Assembly (NCBI GenBank): GCA_013397435.1
Contig: VZRG01000189.1
Coordinates: 248,001 to 312,000, forward strand
Origin: Erythrocercus mccallii
Lineage: Eukaryota; Chordata; Aves; Passeriformes; Dicruridae
Direction of reading: 5' to 3'
DNA length: 64,000 nucleotides
Shown here: one piece after another, positions 13,383 to 25,700 of the stretch
How the letters are laid out: every line of letters starts with the position of its first letter
Position numbering within the stretch: the first letter of the stretch is position 1
Position numbers and translations under genes: made by a program
Notes under the pieces: generated by a model
The model's database searches: none
What the model was told of the DNA's origin: nothing
What the model saw: only the letters and a program-made list of their open reading frames with translations

Positions 13383-14403
13383 AAGTGTTTCATCTACTTT
13401 CCTTGTTCTTATTCTTACTTGGGCATCTGCTTATACCTGTTGCTGGAAATTGGCACATCTTTTGTGTGATTCAGTATAGTCACTCCTATGGTCATATTTC
13501 ATTTGACAGTGGTTTGAATTTACAGGAAGTAATCCTATAATAGTTTCCTCCTTTCAGTGAGAGGCATATTTGGCAACAACTGAAAGTGGCATAAGCCTGT
13601 AAGTACTTCACTGCTCATTTCCTATGAGCTCTCCTAATGATAGGAACAAGAAAATGTAAATGATTTATCCAAAATATATTCACAGGCTGCTCACATGCCT
13701 TCATTTCACAAAGTAGGGGGATGCTTTCTGAACTCAGTTCCTTAAGGTAGTAAGAGAGCAAAGCTCCATTTCTAGGGAAGCAAAAATAAGAAAGGAACAT
13801 ATGTCCAAGGACTCTGTGGAAATAGTGCTGCAGCTCCTGAGAGCTGGGACCGCTGTCTGTGTGCGCAGTGTGGAGGGGCACTGGAGGACACAGGCACAGT
13901 TCCCACATGGGAACTGCTCTAACTTCAGAGCGCTGAGCTGAAAGGCCAGAGCCTCTCACTGCGCTGGTGCTATTTCTTACGCTTCCTTTACCTGTGGCAA
14001 GAATCCCAGGGCAGGGAGCATCATTTGTCCACAGGAAGTCCACGTGTTGCTGGAGGTGAAAGGACAAGAGTCTGCTGAGTGGCCCAGGAGACCAGCAGTG
14101 GAACTAGAAAAGAAACCTCAATGTCTTCACTCTCAGGGCACGTGTCCACAGCCAGCCAGGGAAATGTAAATTCTGCTGCCCTTTCTCCTCCCCTTGCACA
14201 AGCTGAGGGTGAACCAGCTCTGACTGGGCAGCCCTGCAGCTATTGCTGAGCCTGGACTAAAGGGCAAGTGTGGGGTATTTTAGCAAGGGAATTGAGATGT
14301 CTGCACAGCTTCAGGACCTGAGCTGGGTTATGCCCTAGTTGTCACACAGAGCTGGATGTACCCGTGTCAGTGTGGCCTCAGCCTGGCGTGATACTCAGGG
14401 CAT

Positions 14404-14454
14404 CATTGAATCCTAATAATTGGATAATTTGTCCACATGGAGAAGGATTCAATG
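14404..14454. repeat. Perfect 11-bp inverted repeat (hairpin) with 29-nt loop
   Basis: CATTGAATCCT at 14404-14414 is the exact reverse complement of AGGATTCAATG at 14444-14454. The stem is too short for a microRNA precursor unless the loop also pairs, which it does not do clearly. No function is assigned. Confidence 0.75.
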
Positions 14455-14589
14455 GTTCAGTCACTGTCTTGATGTGCAAATAGAATATTACACTATACTG
14501 GAAAGGCCTTTCATAGATTTTCATTTTCTAAGATAGGCGCTGAAGTGTACAGTCCTCTGAGACAAACTTTAACACGAGACTTCTGATCT

Positions 14590-14674
14590 GTTGGGGGTGT
14601 TGTTTTTTTGGGTTTCTTTTGTGTTTAGTTGGGTTTTTTTTGTGGTGTGTTTTTTGTTTTTTTGTTTTTTTTTT
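14590..14674 (+). repeat. G/T-only low-complexity tract
   Basis: About 85 bases contain almost only G and T, with G runs of 3-5 separated by T-rich spacers and a final T10. The strand asymmetry is extreme. It may be a decayed GGTTT-type microsatellite like the one at 54.8 kb. Confidence 0.8.
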
Positions 14675-15487
14675 AATATTTGCAACTTCCATCCCTATTT
14701 TGCTTGTTAGTCTTTTAATGCCATGGAGCCAGCAATGAGGGTGAAGTCAGTTAAGTGATTGTTTCATGGCTGTTTCCATAACTTTCACGTATGTATAAGG
14801 ACTGGTTTGTGTGAGGTCTAAAAGTGTCTGTTACCTTGTGAGGAATGGAGGGCTTATGTAGGTGCTAAGACAGCAAAGAAACCAAAGAGCTTTGGCAATG
14901 ACACACATGTAAATCTGATTGAATTCTTTCCATTAGCTTCAACGGGTGAAAATCTTCACCTTCTCAGAGATAAAATCTGTTCAAAATTCCCTTTTCCATC
15001 AGTTGAGCTCCATCCCACCAGTCACTGTGACTGGATCCACAACCCACTAAAATCACTGTGACTCTTTCAGAGACTCCTTTTTAGGAGATTGGAACAAGTC
15101 AAACCCAAAGAATGATGCTCCTTTTTTTTAATGAAATTTCTGAAAGATTGTGATTTCATGCAGTCTCATCTGAAAGATGAGATTAAGAAATTTAAAATTG
15201 CATCATAATTATGAATTCAGATAATTCACTTAATGATGTGATATAATTTCCAATGTCATTCTGTGGCACATGCTGGTGCTGGAAGCAGCTCTGTCTTTGT
15301 TTTGAGTAGTGTTATGAGGAATCTGAACCTTTGACCTTCTTTTTCCTTTCTGCATGTAGAAAGTCCTGTAAAATTCCCAAATGGCACAAATTGTAGGAGG
15401 TGCCAGACTTGACTCTGGGAACTCCTGCATGCACTCCCTCTCTCCCTCTGCTTTTTTCCCTACTGTACTTGTCAGATTGTGGGGAGA

Positions 15488-15562
15488 AGATAATCTTCAT
15501 TTTACACAGGGGAAATTGGATTCAGTGGAAATGTATCACAGCAGTGAAAAAAGAATTGACAA
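15488..15562 (-). repeat. Possible MIR-like ancient SINE remnant
   Basis: GATAATCTTCATTTTACACA followed by GGGGAAATTGGATTCAG follows the antisense MIR pattern 'ttatccccattttacagatggggaaactgaggcac'. The later TATCACAGCAGTGAA could correspond to 'ggtcacacagcaagtgg'. The identity is low enough that chance is possible. Confidence 0.38.
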
Positions 15563-16299
15563 ATAACCCCCCTTGACATGATGTTCAGATGTGTGGATTT
15601 TTTATTCCCTTCCCTCTCAGTCCTGGCTGTACTTGTTTCTGAATGATGGCAAGAGGAATAACAATTCCTCTTCTATCTCAGAGTAGGAAATCAGCAAGTA
15701 TAATACACGTATATGCATAAAATTCAGCAACAGGAGCCATTGCCAATTTAAACCATTGTTCTCCTAATTTGGAGAAAAAAGGCTGTCTTACTGTCTTTAT
15801 AGTAAAAGCCTCAAACAGATTAGGTCAAGTCTCTGCAGACAGAGTAATTCTGTGGTGCTTAAAATGATAGGAACTAATCTCCATGAAAGCTGAGTCCAGG
15901 GGTATAGGCTATTAAAGATAGCTCTATGCTATAGGCAGAGGAGAAGATAAGAGGTCCAGCTCATAATGAGGAACGATAACTCTACACACTTTGTTTACAG
16001 TTTACCCCAAAGACCACAGATTAACACAAATCTCAGAGCATCTTTATTATGGCACTGCGTTGGAGAGGGGCTGCCAACAGAGGATGGAATTGCTAAGTAG
16101 GCTGGGACCATCTGTCCTCTCAGGGAGGTGAAAACGTGCATGATTGAGTGACACCTGCTTGTCAAGTGTGGCCTGCTGGGAAATTTTCTCTTGGATCACT
16201 GAGCTCTGAGTACATTACCTGCATTAAAATCAGAAAAACAATCTCATCACTATTATGCATTTAAGCAACTCCTGGCAATACCAAAATGAAATATATTTT

Positions 16300-16317
16300 C
16301 AAGATCTCTAGATCTTG
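16300..16317. repeat. Short inverted repeat CAAGATCT / AGATCTTG
   Basis: Two 8-bp arms are separated by CT. It is a small palindromic structure with no assigned role. Confidence 0.75.
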
Positions 16318-17484
16318 CAAGATTGGGAGCTCATGTTTTGTTTTCCATATTGGCAAGCTTATTTTCTGAAGGAAATTGAGCATTTAAAAAAGACATTTTC
16401 TATTATTTTAAGGAACGCTGGAAACAAACCAACAGGCAACACAAGCTGGCTGTTTTTAAAAAATGCTTTAAATTAATTTTTCTTTAAAAATATTGGCTTC
16501 TCACGATAAAACAAGTCTTTGCAGACTTTGTATGGATAAAAGCATTCTCCCCATGATATGGAGGCATTTTCATTGCACTATTTCTAATGCAAGGAATTGC
16601 CCCTTTTTTAAATATTTAACCGCCTTGGAACATATTTAAGCAATCTTTAATAACACTAGACAAAGAAGGACAGAAAAATATAGGATGACAATTCTGCCTG
16701 AACTCATGTGATTGGGAAGAAAGCTGCTCCTTGCCCTCTTTTTCAAAAAGCACCACAGCATGTGTTAAGGTCAGAGTGTCAGCTTGAATTTCCAGTACGG
16801 ATCCTGATTTCCGTCTCTTGTGTGGTTATCACCTTGATCATTAGACCTAAATCTGGGTGCCACTGAAAATCACAGGTGATTTTATCAGTGCCTGTAGTAA
16901 AGGGGATCTTTGTGTCAAGATTTGACATTTACTGTGATTTATATTCTATTTTTTTTTTCAAATTAAGGCTCCTCTGCTTTTTATTAAATAGAAAATATGC
17001 TTATCATTTAAATCTTTGTATCTGTGTATAATTAGTGGTTTCACTTGTTGAATTCTGGAGTTACAGACCCCCAAAAATATCTATTGAAAATACATTAAAA
17101 AATAACAGAAGGAAGAGAGAAAAAAAGTGGTTAGCAGTAATTGTATATCCTGAGTAAACAGCACTACCAGTCCTACTGCAAAATAGCTTGTAGTTCTGTA
17201 ATTGAGTTAGTAAAAAAGTAATTCTATGAACCCAGCTTATTAAAGCTTGTTAAAGACAATAAAAAAAACTTCAGTGGATATTGAATCAGGTTCTTGCAGT
17301 ATTAAGAGGGCTTCTATGCTTCAGTTTTCCATTTTCCAGTCAATAAATAACATGTTTTTTTCTGGACAGTACAATGAAGACTGTGTTTGTTACTTTTATT
17401 GTGAGTGCTGAAACTGCCCAGCAACCCTGTGATACAAGTGTTAAATATATATCTTTTTCTCAGACAAAGGGTAAAGCAGACATG

Positions 17485-17609
17485 CAGGTTTGGGTTGAAA
17501 GGGACCTTAAAGACCATCTCATTCCCCCTGACAGGGACACCTTCCCTAGAATATGATGCTTTAAACCCCATCCAAAATGACCTTGAAAACTTCCAGGGAT
17601 GGGAGCAGG
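17485..17609 (-). mobile_element. CR1 LINE 3' fragment, antisense
   Basis: The plus strand reads AGGTTTGGGTTGAAAGGGAC, CTTAAAGACCATCTCATTCC, GACAGGGACACCTTCC, AACCCCATCCAAAATGACCT and AACTTCCAGGGATGGGAGCA. This is the canonical antisense CR1 3' block order: 'ggtttgggttggaagggaccttaaag', 'gacaccttcc', 'ccccatccaacctggccttgaacacttccagggatgggg'. The terminal repeat normally found at the low-coordinate end is missing, and the block stops at 17609, so both ends are truncated or eroded. The last bases create CAG/GTAAGA, a consensus-like splice donor on the plus strand, but no exon is evident. Confidence 0.92.
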
Positions 17610-19654
17610 TAAGAAAAAATAGGATCCATCATTTTGTTGCAGGGTGTGGGGGGCCAAGCAGGAGGCTGCCCTGGAGGAGGGGATGCTACCCAGGAAACCT
17701 TTCCTGGCAGTGCTGCAGCTTCTGGTGTAGTGTGGGTGCTAAACACCAAGGCAGGAACTCTACTTTTGTGGCTATGGATGGGATCCTCAGGTCATAGCTA
17801 AAAACTGACGCTGTTCTGGAGCTGTTGGAGGTCAAGGATTGGATCAGCTTGATGCTCCTTCCTGTTGGCCAGCCTTGTCTGGGGAGGTGATAGAGCTTCT
17901 TCTCCCTTGTGTGCATATTTCTTCAATCATCAGTAAAGGCAGTACAGATTTTACTGCATCTCGGCATCACCAGCCTCCTTCAAACAATGCCAGAGAAATT
18001 AACTGAGCTGCATTAGGGCAAAACAATGAAGAGAGGTGTGAGGTTCCTTGCTCTTAAACAAATACCGTGACTCTTTGGTGTGTGGCCTTGCTGGCAAGAC
18101 ACACTGTGTTTTGAAGGGATGAAATGATTATTATTAACCTAAACACGTATTCAGTGACCTCACTTTGGCTGTTGCCATGCTTACCTGCAAACGAAAAGTC
18201 AGACAGGTGGGCTGGGGCTCAGCAAGGGAGTCAAGAAAGGTCTGGTGAGGAAGAATGTTCTCACGGTAACTTTGTTATTTTTTTAAAGTTTGTGCTGAGT
18301 TATTTGGACTGGAGTATTGCAAGGACAACCATGAAGTATCTTCTCCTTTTGCAGGGCTAATGTGTGACATCTCAGATCCTGTGCTGTGGCTTCTGACATC
18401 CTTGTTGGTAATCCAAACACAGCCTGCAGGTATGGATTGACACCAGTAATGCACCCTTTTGGCTTCTGGAGTGCGATGAGAAAGCATTTAATATGGATGT
18501 GCTGTCTTCTGCTAAAGATGATGCTGGTGATGTTCTGCTCTGTTCCCAAGAGCTTTAATTGTGCGTTTTAAGTAAATTTTCAAAGTAGATTGTAGGTGTG
18601 TTGTTAGTGATCTTTGACCAGAATTTTGTTGTTTCTGAACAAGCCTTATTTTTTTTGTTTCTGAATGACTAACATCAGAATGTCAACTTCAAATACATTG
18701 ATCAAAAATTACTTATAACTATTTAAAAAAGTAGGGATACATCCTAGAGGGTTTTGTTGTGTGAAGAACACAGTTGAAAACAATTAATTTTGTTCTCGAT
18801 CAATTCTTTTGCCATCTCATGTCCAGCACACTTCGTGCTTATATATTAATTTATGTGATTTGTGTCTGTCATTTATGGTTTGGTTCCTCACTAATTCCAG
18901 CAGTGTGTGAGTCCTGTGAAAGGAATACCTTTTCAGTAGCATTTCTTCCCATTTTCAGGTGGATGTGATGCTCTGTGCTTTCTGAAGATGATTGTGTTGT
19001 CTCAAAGAGAGTGGAATTTGTGCTCAGTTTGATGTTTTCCATGAGAATCCTTTGTTCCAGAAAAATCCTCTTTGCCAAATCCAAAATAATCCATGGAGAT
19101 ATCCATGGAAGAGTTTTGATGACTTTTTTCCTGCTAGCACATCTGCCCAGCAGGTGCCATGGAGACTGTGTGAGCCAACCTATACTTATCTGGTAGCAGA
19201 TCATGTCTGTCCAGAGACAGGCTCCTAAAAGATTTGGGATCCTGAAAGCCCAGACTGCTGGCTGCTGGTCCTGTAACTTCTAGTGAAGATGGGCTTCTAG
19301 CCTTTTTCCCAGATGTCTTGCTTCTAGTCAAGAAACTATTAAATCTCTGGGAATCTCCCAAGTTCCTAAGTCTTACCAGATTTTTAGACAGATTTCTATC
19401 AGTTGTGTTTCCTAGGATTCACACATCTTCTGAGAGACCACCTCAGACCTCTGGATGTTCCCGGAGGTTCCTGCTGGTGCGGGGCTCCTGGCGTGGCTGT
19501 CTGTGGTCCATCCAGCCTGTGGCTGGCACAGCCAGAGAAGTGCTCCTGCCATTACCGGAGCTGGTGGCACTTGGGCACCTGGTGGGGCTGCCTGGCTTAA
19601 TTACACATTTGGAGTTTGTTTGATTTCCAGGTTTGAACACTTTTTTCAACCTGA
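17610..19654. other. Unique non-coding DNA, several overlapping short frames
   Basis: No gene could be supported. Frames of 60-130 codons occur on both strands, notably 18.9-19.7 kb, without recognisable domains. A direct repeat of ATCCATGGA separated by GAT lies around 19090-19110. The segment 19.1-19.65 kb is somewhat GC-richer and might hold an old unclassified repeat or a non-coding exon. Confidence 0.42.
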
Positions 19655-19772
19655 GATGAAACGCTCTCAGGCACATGGAGGGATTCTTGGCGTTGTCCTG
19701 TGCAGGGTCAGGAGCTGTACTCAGTGATCTTTTTGGGTCCCTTCCAACTCAGCACATTCTATAATTCTATGA
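19655..19772 (+). mobile_element. CR1 LINE 3' end, sense
   Basis: The blocks AAACGCTCTCAGGCACATGG, CGTTGTCCTGTGCAGGGTCA, TTTTTGGGTCCCTTCCAACT and the terminal CATTCTATAATTCTATGAT form the last 120 bp of a CR1 element. The wording is that of the copy at 13.0-13.4 kb, so both probably belong to related subfamilies. The 5' limit is uncertain. A weaker match may begin near 19630. Confidence 0.92.
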
Positions 19773-22700
19773 TGATATCCCTTCTTCAATGAAGTCATCG
19801 CTGCCCAAAGAGGCATGGAAGTTAAGTGAAACTGGTGTGCTCCTTAAATCCCATAGAGCCTGCTGCATGATGTACAAGCATCCCCTAAAAACCTAAACCT
19901 TTTGTAAAGCTAAACTATAAACTGCAAGGTTTTCTGGAATACTTCATTTTAAGTCATCTGATTTTAGAAATTGGTTATTGCTAACTATTAGTGTGGTCAT
20001 TGCATTATTCTGCTTTTGGAACTTCAGACCTAATTTCTATTGACATGAAGGCTACTTTGGGCCGCTCGCTGTTCAACGTGGTCATTTAGCAGATTCAAAT
20101 ATAGTTTGTTCCTACCTTGAGATCTGTTTGCATCTTCAGAAGTGTTTACAGTGAGCTTTTTTAAAAAGGGAATTGTAGTTTTGAGCTGCAAATTTAGTAT
20201 GGTAAAGAAACATAAGGATACCTTGAGCTTTTTCTGAATTCATTAATGGATTAAGATCCCATGACTTTAGTGACTTTATTTTCAATGTACACAATTTAAC
20301 TGGGAGGTCCTTTGTCTGTTTCCAGTTGTGATACAGCCAATAGAGACAAAAGGAATTTGATTTCACTGGTCACATTTAACTGCTTCCTTCTGTTTCTCGC
20401 TTGCATTTAGCTTTTATTCTTGTTTTCATATGTTTTAATTTCTTTGAATAAATGGACATTTTAAAAAAAGCAAGTGAAAAATCCCCAAAAGTGTTCAAGC
20501 AAACGACTCTTGTTTGAAACATAGAAAACAAATAGGACCGTGCAGCTAAACAGACTGTAACATGCTTCCAAAACTGATTGTCTGAAATGCTGGGGCTCTG
20601 CTCCGCCCTTTCTGTTCTGCTGTTGTGGACTTGAAAATACCTCAGGCAAGAGACTGTTGGAGCAGTGAGATCTCTGAAATTTTTGTTTGAATAAATTCAT
20701 AATTAAATACTCTGGTGTGAAAGAGATGGGGGAATTTTTTTTCCTTGCTGCTTAACAATTTTAAATTGGTTGATTCTTTTTTTGGTGGGGGAAGGAAAAG
20801 ACTGTCAAACCTAAAAGTGCTTCTGTTTTTCTGGGATGCAGCAATGCTTTTGCTCTTGCTTTACATGTACAGGATATACATTCTTCTGAGAGAAGCACTG
20901 AGAGTGTGTATCATTCAGAGAATGGGAATCATAGAGCAATTAATAATTCAGGTCTGTTGTACCTTGACACACACAGTAGTATGGCATCAATCTTAAATTG
21001 TATGCAGGGAAGTACAGTCCATCAATCACTTTGTTCTTCCATCCAATTTTGAATAATTGTTTATTTATGTTTTTCTGAGTTTCTCTGGAAAACTAACTTT
21101 TTCAGGCTCTTACTAGAGTATTTTCCCTTGAGAAAACATACCTTTTCTCCCATGGTCTTAGTTGATGCAGAATGATAAAAAATATACAAATATTTTCAGT
21201 CTATGAACTAGAATATCTTTAGTGTTTTCTCCTGGATTTTGTCCTAACAGTACTGGGATGTAACTGTTTCTAGGAATAGTGTACTTGGGATTTTACATTT
21301 AATATTTTCTATATCCAAACCATTAGAAGTTTTGAACAAAATATGAAGGTGTTGAAGTCTCTGTTTTACCATTACACACTGTCAGGACAGTTGGTAGGGT
21401 TTGTAAAGTTGTGTAATGTGGCCAAGGGTACTGAGAACATGAGTATATTCAGCCTGGGCCAAGCTACAACAAAGTTTTTAATTCCTGCTCTTGAACTGAT
21501 ACACTATGGACCTGAATTTGGGCATGACAGATCCAAGGTTTTGTCTGACCATCCCATTTGGACACATCTTCCCCAGGTGATGGCCCCTCTCTGATGTTTT
21601 GCCAACAGTATTTTTCCACCTACATTTCTTGCTGTCTGCTTGTGTTGGAAATACCTTTCTTTGGTCACTTTTCTGTGACAAAACCACTTGATAACATTAA
21701 CTAAATAGACTGTTGCTTTTGGAAGCACAGGTCAGGTTGGCATTGTCTGTCTGCATAACCGCCCAAGGAGACCGCAGCAGCAGAATGGAACCACCAGATT
21801 TGGGTTGTATTTGCAGTCTTGCAATTTGCAGCAAATCCTCTGCTTCTCCTTCTGCCTCTCTAAAATGCCTTTGCCTGAATTTTTCATTCCGTGCCTGTGT
21901 TGTCAGCTGCAGGTTACTAAGGGGAAAGAAAAAGAAGAAAAAAAAGCTGTTGCTCTGTTCTTCCCTGTCTCCTGGGCACTGCTCAGTGTGGTACATGGTT
22001 GGATCATGTGGCAAAGGAGAAACCTGAGATCTTTCCCTGCTACCAAAAAGTTATTCTCTCACATTCAGATCACGTTGTATGTGCTCGGTGCATCTAAGAA
22101 CAGTAAACTTTCTGGGACAAAGATGTAGCTTAATATGGTTTTGTGCAGCTCCAAACACACTACTGATATGCTCATCAAAATCCTAAGAAAATTTAAATAA
22201 TTATAGTGAGAATATGAAGTTTACTCTTCTTCTGACAAGGTTCAGGCATCCCAGGAATGTGTTTAAGAGGGGCCCAGTTTCAAGGGAGACTTCTTGTAGC
22301 CACATCCACAGTGTTTCTGTCTGGAATTAGGTTTGATGGAGGTGCAGAAGTAACATCCTGCAGGTAAGCTTGCAGGTGACAGATTTGTAGTTTCAAATGA
22401 ATGATTATTGTAGGGACAACTATGCTCTGCTCCAGCTGGTTTGGGTTTATGGTTGCTTACTCCTCTGAGGTATCAGGAGGTACCCAAAAAATTGAGGAAG
22501 AGATAGAAGAGAAAGACAGAAAAAACAAGCCAAGGGTGTGAATGTGAAGAAATTTCCAGCATGAAGATGAAGGCACAGAAAGACAGCTAAAAGCTGTCAC
22601 ACGTCAATCACACAAAGGGTAGGAAACATATGTGATACAGTTAATGCTCTGAGCAAAGGGGAATGGAAAAACAACTGATCTCTGGGTATTAATTACATCC

Positions 22701-25700
22701 TGAACTGCTAATAAGTTGGAGACAGTGTGAACATCAACTTCTGATAAATATCAGCCTTGGAAAACAAATACAGTGCAGGATAAGACAATTTAGAGTAGTA
22801 TAATATTAACCAGGGCATTACAGGTAAAATTAGTAAGGAGTGCTGGCACTGCACCTGTACAAATACTTCTGTCCTTTGCAGGGCACTTGCTGGTAGTGAT
22901 GAACAATAAAAGTGCATTGATTTCTTTTATCTTCAAACTAGTGGTAAGGTCTGAAACACTGAGTGAACCAAAAGACCTCATTAACTTCAGCTATCAACAA
23001 CAGTCTAATGTAAAAAAAAAAGTTAAAAATCCCAAGCATCATCTCAAACAGTCCCTCTCTCATTATCTCAGCCCTTCCTGGAGAAGATCAATAAGCAATT
23101 TGCATATTTTTTATCAATATTTAATGTAATGCAGCAGGATGCTTTTGATGGCTTGAGTCCTTCTGTGCACTCTTTTAACATGACAGAGACTAAGAGCCCA
23201 GCAGGTGCTCAGGTGCTGGGGTCAGTTCCTAGTTAAAAACATTAGGGATTGGTGTGGCTAAATAATCTACAGCTGCCCATCCAAGGGCAGGAGTGAGAGC
23301 TCACACAGCATGGTGATGAATTTTAACGATCTGGGAAGACAAATGAGCCTGAGCTGCCATGCAATTAGTGGGCTGTGGAAAGATGTGTTGGGTCTAAATG
23401 AGGGACATGATCTGCTCTTGACTCTCAGTGTGGTAGGAGCCTTCCCTCTGAAGGCCATAATGAGGAAGGTAGATGAGATCCCAAACAGGTTGACAGAACA
23501 ATTAAGGGGAAATGGGAGTTGATTCAAAACGTGGTATCGCCATCAGTGGCACAGATACGTACAGATCTACCCCCTTAAGGAGCTCGTGCTACTCTTCAAA
23601 ACTGGATATGTGCTCAGGGTATTCCTTTTACTCCCTGTTACTTAAAAACATATATATTTAAAAAATTTATCCCTAAATCAACTTTTACTTAAATAGAAAA
23701 ATAACTTGTAAGAAAAGGCCTGGCTCTCATCTCACTCACTGTGGTGTAAATTGCAGACTGTCTGCAATAATGAATTCCAGGATGGTATACTTTGTGAAAA
23801 TCCATGTTTTGTGCAACAGACAAATGCAGTTTTCTATCCAGTTATCTGATTATTGCTTGAGTCTGCTTGATTGGGACTTTAACACTCTTCGATGACCATG
23901 GGAGCTGAAGGGCTGAAGGAGAGGCTTCTGCAATGTGCCTGAAGAAAACTCTTGAGTTATTCCTCTGGCTCTGAAGAAATAAAATGTGTGCTTTTAAAAT
24001 GTTCCATAAGAAAAGAATATAGATATTAAAAAAAGTTAATTTTAAAGAGAAATAAATTTATGGTTTGATTTCATGAACTTATAGGTATTTTCCTATACTA
24101 CCTAAGTATTTCTATGATTCTTTGAAACTATGATTTATAACTAGATGTCAGAAGACAATAGACAAGTTGAGATTTTACCTATTCAATTAGAAAGACAGCA
24201 GCACTAAAGTACTAAAATAACACACCAGGTAGGACTAATATGTCCAGTGAATCTATTCTCACTTTTCTGCCTCAAATATATCAAAAAGAAGAAATCCATT
24301 TCCTTGAACAGAGCTCATTATTTGAACATATTCACTTAGCCTGATGATAGAAAATAATTACAGACACGATGTCTGAGCTGCATCAAACAGATCTGGTTTC
24401 CTTGATGGGACAGATTCATTGCTTCTGCTTCTTTAGAGAGATTCCTTGTCACAGAGATCACATTGTGCTGTTGCTCTTATTGGACTGGGCAGTTACAACC
24501 AATGTGGATATTGGAATGTACAAATTGAAAAAAAGGTCTCCACAGTGACTCATGTGGCCTTATCTTATTCCATATGCAGTCACTGCTGAGTTGATGGCAG
24601 GCAGTTGCCTTGGTTTTCATGAGTTTGTAAAATGTAGTGACTGTAATGTTTATAAACATAAAATATAGAAATTAACAGGGCCAGAGAGAGCAGGTTTCCA
24701 CTGCATCTTCCCAGGGTCACTGGCAAGCTACAAAGAATCAGGAGATGAATTCCACGTAGCCACACAGAGCAGTAGGGCTCAGCTTGGTTCTGGGGCTATA
24801 ACAGTCAGGAGATGCTTAATGTTCAAGCAGATTGGGAAAATCTAGAAATAAACTGGGGATTGTTCTTCTCCCTGCAGTGTCCAGGGAACCGGCTACAGGT
24901 TGATGGAATGAACACACAGCCTGGTGCAGCAAGCAAAAAAGAAAATCAGGGAAATTGTGCCTTCTGGGAAAGAGTATTTTCATTTTTTGTTTCTTTCCAT
25001 TGTTGGTTTTGTTACCCATTGCTCCATACAGAGGTCTGACCTATCTGTAAGCTGTGTTTAAACCCCCAAAAGCCTTTTAGGCTTTAAGCCATATGTTTAT
25101 ATTATGAACTACTTTGTAATATACAAAGATTTAGAGCAAACAAGGACAAAAGTATTGCTTCAGCTTTTCAGTGCTTGGTGAAGAAAAAACCCAAACAGGG
25201 GAAGAATTAAATGTTTTACATTTTTATACTCCTGTGGTAAAAATATGATTGCAACCGCAGATTACTTTTCTAATTGATAAATTTACTGGAGCTTTTTGCT
25301 TAGAAAGTACCTGATTTTGTTTTTTTTTAAAAAATCACCTTATTAAATATATTTTCTAGGCATTTTTTAATGCCAGCTAGTTAACATAGTAGTCTCAAAT
25401 ATAATAGTCTTATGCATACAAGCGGACCTATATTTTAGAAATTTTCCATTTCAAAACTTTATGCAGAGAGCTTGAAAATGCTAACAATACTTGGTATATT
25501 TAGGCACATGCCTTCATCTAGAAAAATGGGGGAAAAAACAAGCACCCCCAAAACATGAAATTAACATATCATCTTAATTTCCTTCACCCCTCTCCTTAGA
25601 CTAATTAATGAAAACTACATTTTGTGCTAATTGACCAAAGCAACCTTACACAGAAATCCATGATTTGTGTTTATCCTAGTTTTCCATCTAAGTATTGGTT

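Larger units (their letters stand above)
13383..17484. other. Unique non-coding DNA, no gene seen
   Basis: No gene could be supported. A 150-codon minus-strand frame at 13615-14067 lies in a GC-richer segment and matches nothing I know. The interval also holds an 11-bp-arm hairpin (14404-14454), a G/T-only tract (14590-14674), a weak MIR-like stretch (15488-15562) and an 8-bp inverted repeat, CAAGATCT/AGATCTTG, at 16300-16317. From 16.4 to 17.3 kb the sequence is strongly AT-rich. Confidence 0.45.

Noticed and set aside
13615..14067. 150-codon minus-strand frame
   Set aside because: It lies in a GC-richer patch where stops are depleted, and resembles no family I know.
17600..17625. Consensus-like splice donor CAG/GTAAGA at the end of a CR1 fragment
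   Set aside because: The upstream sequence is CR1-derived and no acceptor or coding frame forms an exon with it.
22310..22370. Possible small exon ending at CTGCAG/GTAAGC
   Set aside because: An open frame exists only in one phase for about 17 codons, with no recognisable protein. It is too weak to list.
24061..24130. TTCTATGATTC resembling a CR1 terminal repeat
   Set aside because: None of the upstream CR1 blocks is present. A single motif in AT-rich DNA is not enough.
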